Positions 63,289 through 64,000 of a stretch of DNA of 64,000 nucleotides are shown here, in pieces. Position numbers and translations under genes: made by a program. Source of the stretch: Faecalispora anaeroviscerum (GTDB lineage Bacteria; Bacillota; Clostridia; Oscillospirales; Acutalibacteraceae); the NCBI RefSeq assembly GCF_947568225.1, contig NZ_CANOOQ010000001.1, forward strand, positions 310,001 through 374,000, given 5' to 3'. The first letter of the stretch is position 1. Each line of letters begins with the position of its first letter. The notes beneath the pieces are model-generated. The model saw nothing but the letters and a program-made list of their open reading frames with translations, did not search any database and was not told the origin of the DNA.

Positions 63289-63373
63289 GGGGCAAAAGCC
63301 CGCTGTTTTGCACAAGTCCGCCACAGAAAAGTGATGCCGCTTCGGCGGCTGTAACGAAGATAGAAATAAAATT

Positions 63374-63401
63374 TTGAAATTAAGGCGATTTGTGTTAAAA
63401 T
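63374..63401 (+). promoter_or_regulatory. promoter of the ABC-F gene
   Basis: TTGAAA (63374-63379) and TAAAAT (63396-63401) with a 16-base spacer, 68 bases before the ATG. Confidence 0.55.
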
Positions 63402-63468
63402 AGAACGGTATTTGTACAGAACGGGCGGGGGATTCCCGCTCCCTAGAAGTAACGGAGGAAACAAGAAC

Positions 63469-64000
63469 ATGATAACAGTATCCGATTTGGGATTGGGCTT
63501 TAACGGGCAGAATTTATTTTCCAACGTGAACCTGCTCTTCACCCCGGGCAACTGCTACGGCGTGATCGGCGCGAACGGCGCGGGAAAATCCACCTTTTTA
63601 AAAATCCTGTCCGGCGAGCTGGAACCGACTAAGGGCGATGTCATCATTGACAAGAAGCTGCGTATGTCGGTGCTCAAGCAGGATCACTATGCGTTTGACG
63701 CCTTTACGGTGCTTGATACGGTTTTGCAGGGCAACCCGCGCCTTTATGAGGTGTCGAAGCAAAAGGACGCCCTGTACGCAAAAGAGGATTTTTCGGAAGA
63801 AGACGGTAATCTGGCAGCAGATCTGGAGGCGGAATTCGCCGAAATGAACGGCTGGGATGCCGAAACCGAGGCGGGCAAGCTTTTGCAGGGCCTTGGCCTT
63901 TCGGTTGATCTGCTGTATTCGCAGATGGGCGCGCTTTCCGAAGCGGAGAAGGTAAAAATCCTACTGGCGCAGGCGTTGTTTGGCCAGCCGGATATCATTC
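63469..64000 (+). CDS. ABC-F family ATP-binding protein (3' end outside window)
   Basis: The first 177 residues of a soluble, membrane-domain-free ABC protein. Walker A is GANGAGKST (about 34-42), and a charged helix region follows (LEAEFAEMNGWDAETEAGKLLQGLGL). The signature region LSEAEKVKILLAQALFGQPDII resembles the YkpA/YbiT branch, where LSGGQ is replaced. ABC-F proteins act on the ribosome in translation or antibiotic protection; which role applies cannot be told from this half. ACGGAGGAA precedes ATG 63469. Walker B and the second cassette lie beyond the window. Confidence 0.88.
   Translation, partial: MITVSDLGLGFNGQNLFSNVNLLFTPGNCYGVIGANGAGKSTFLKILSGELEPTKGDVIIDKKLRMSVLKQDHYAFDAFTVLDTVLQGNPRLYEVSKQKDALYAKEDFSEEDGNLAADLEAEFAEMNGWDAETEAGKLLQGLGLSVDLLYSQMGALSEAEKVKILLAQALFGQPDII

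Overview
The window looks like chromosome from an anaerobic, spore-forming Firmicute of the class Clostridia, probably Oscillospiraceae. This is inferred from the sporulation genes (spoIIGA-sigE, spoIIE), a GerA-type germinant-receptor operon, a Firmicute-type rRNA operon, a phenylalanine T-box, an IreB homologue and mid-range base composition. The exact genus cannot be fixed without a 16S database search. Two genes are cut by the window ends: a lactate-permease family transporter at the left and an ABC-F ATPase at the right.

Positions 1-5000 hold the permease, a Pit phosphate transporter with its DUF47/PhoU-like partner, and a small operon pairing a GOLPH3/GPP34-like protein with a MerR regulator. 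At 5.0-6.7 kb lie spoIIGA and sigE, and spoIIE follows at 22.4-24.7 kb. Both stage II promoters have -35/-10 hexamers separated by 21 bp, with Spo0A-box-like sequence over the -35, the layout known for Spo0A-activated sigma-A promoters in Bacillus. At 6.9-9.75 kb a NiCo-type riboswitch precedes a P-type ATPase. At 9.9-16.4 kb are a deoxyinosine glycosylase/CCA-transferase pair and a gerA-gerC-gerB operon with a fourth small two-helix membrane gene, preceded by a sigma-G-like promoter. At 16.4-25.8 kb are small regulators, a MazF-like protein, a patatin-like phospholipase, trpS with an aminotransferase, spoIIE and metA.

The rRNA operon (25.9-32.0 kb) is ordered 16S, tRNA-Ala, tRNA-Ile, 23S, tRNA-Lys, tRNA-Glu, 5S, tRNA-Asn. 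It is followed by a heterodimeric ABC exporter with one degenerate ATP site, a ROK glucokinase, a sugar-phosphate transferase, and a tRNA-Leu next to decayed phage-like sequence that includes a frameshifted RusA gene. A membrane diguanylate cyclase then precedes a large sugar-acid module (42.0-51.1 kb). That module has a binding protein, two permeases, a LacI regulator, an enolase-superfamily dehydratase, an SDR dehydrogenase, an RraA-like lyase and a split UxaA-type enzyme. Next to it, a second binding lipoprotein is linked to a YesM/YesN two-component pair (51.3-55.9 kb) with no permeases of its own.

The right end carries a flavin-oxidase-like protein, an ammonium transporter behind a leader with an intrinsic terminator, a run of tiny genes (including a heavy-metal-associated fold that has lost its CxxC), ireB, and pheST behind a T-box leader with a UUC specifier. 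The observations most worth following are the NiCo riboswitch with a PEEFP-type ATPase, the sugar-acid module whose enzyme combination I cannot assign to a standard pathway, the sensory lipoprotein-YesM-YesN unit, the bacterial GOLPH3-MerR operon, and the paired 21-bp-spacer sporulation promoters.
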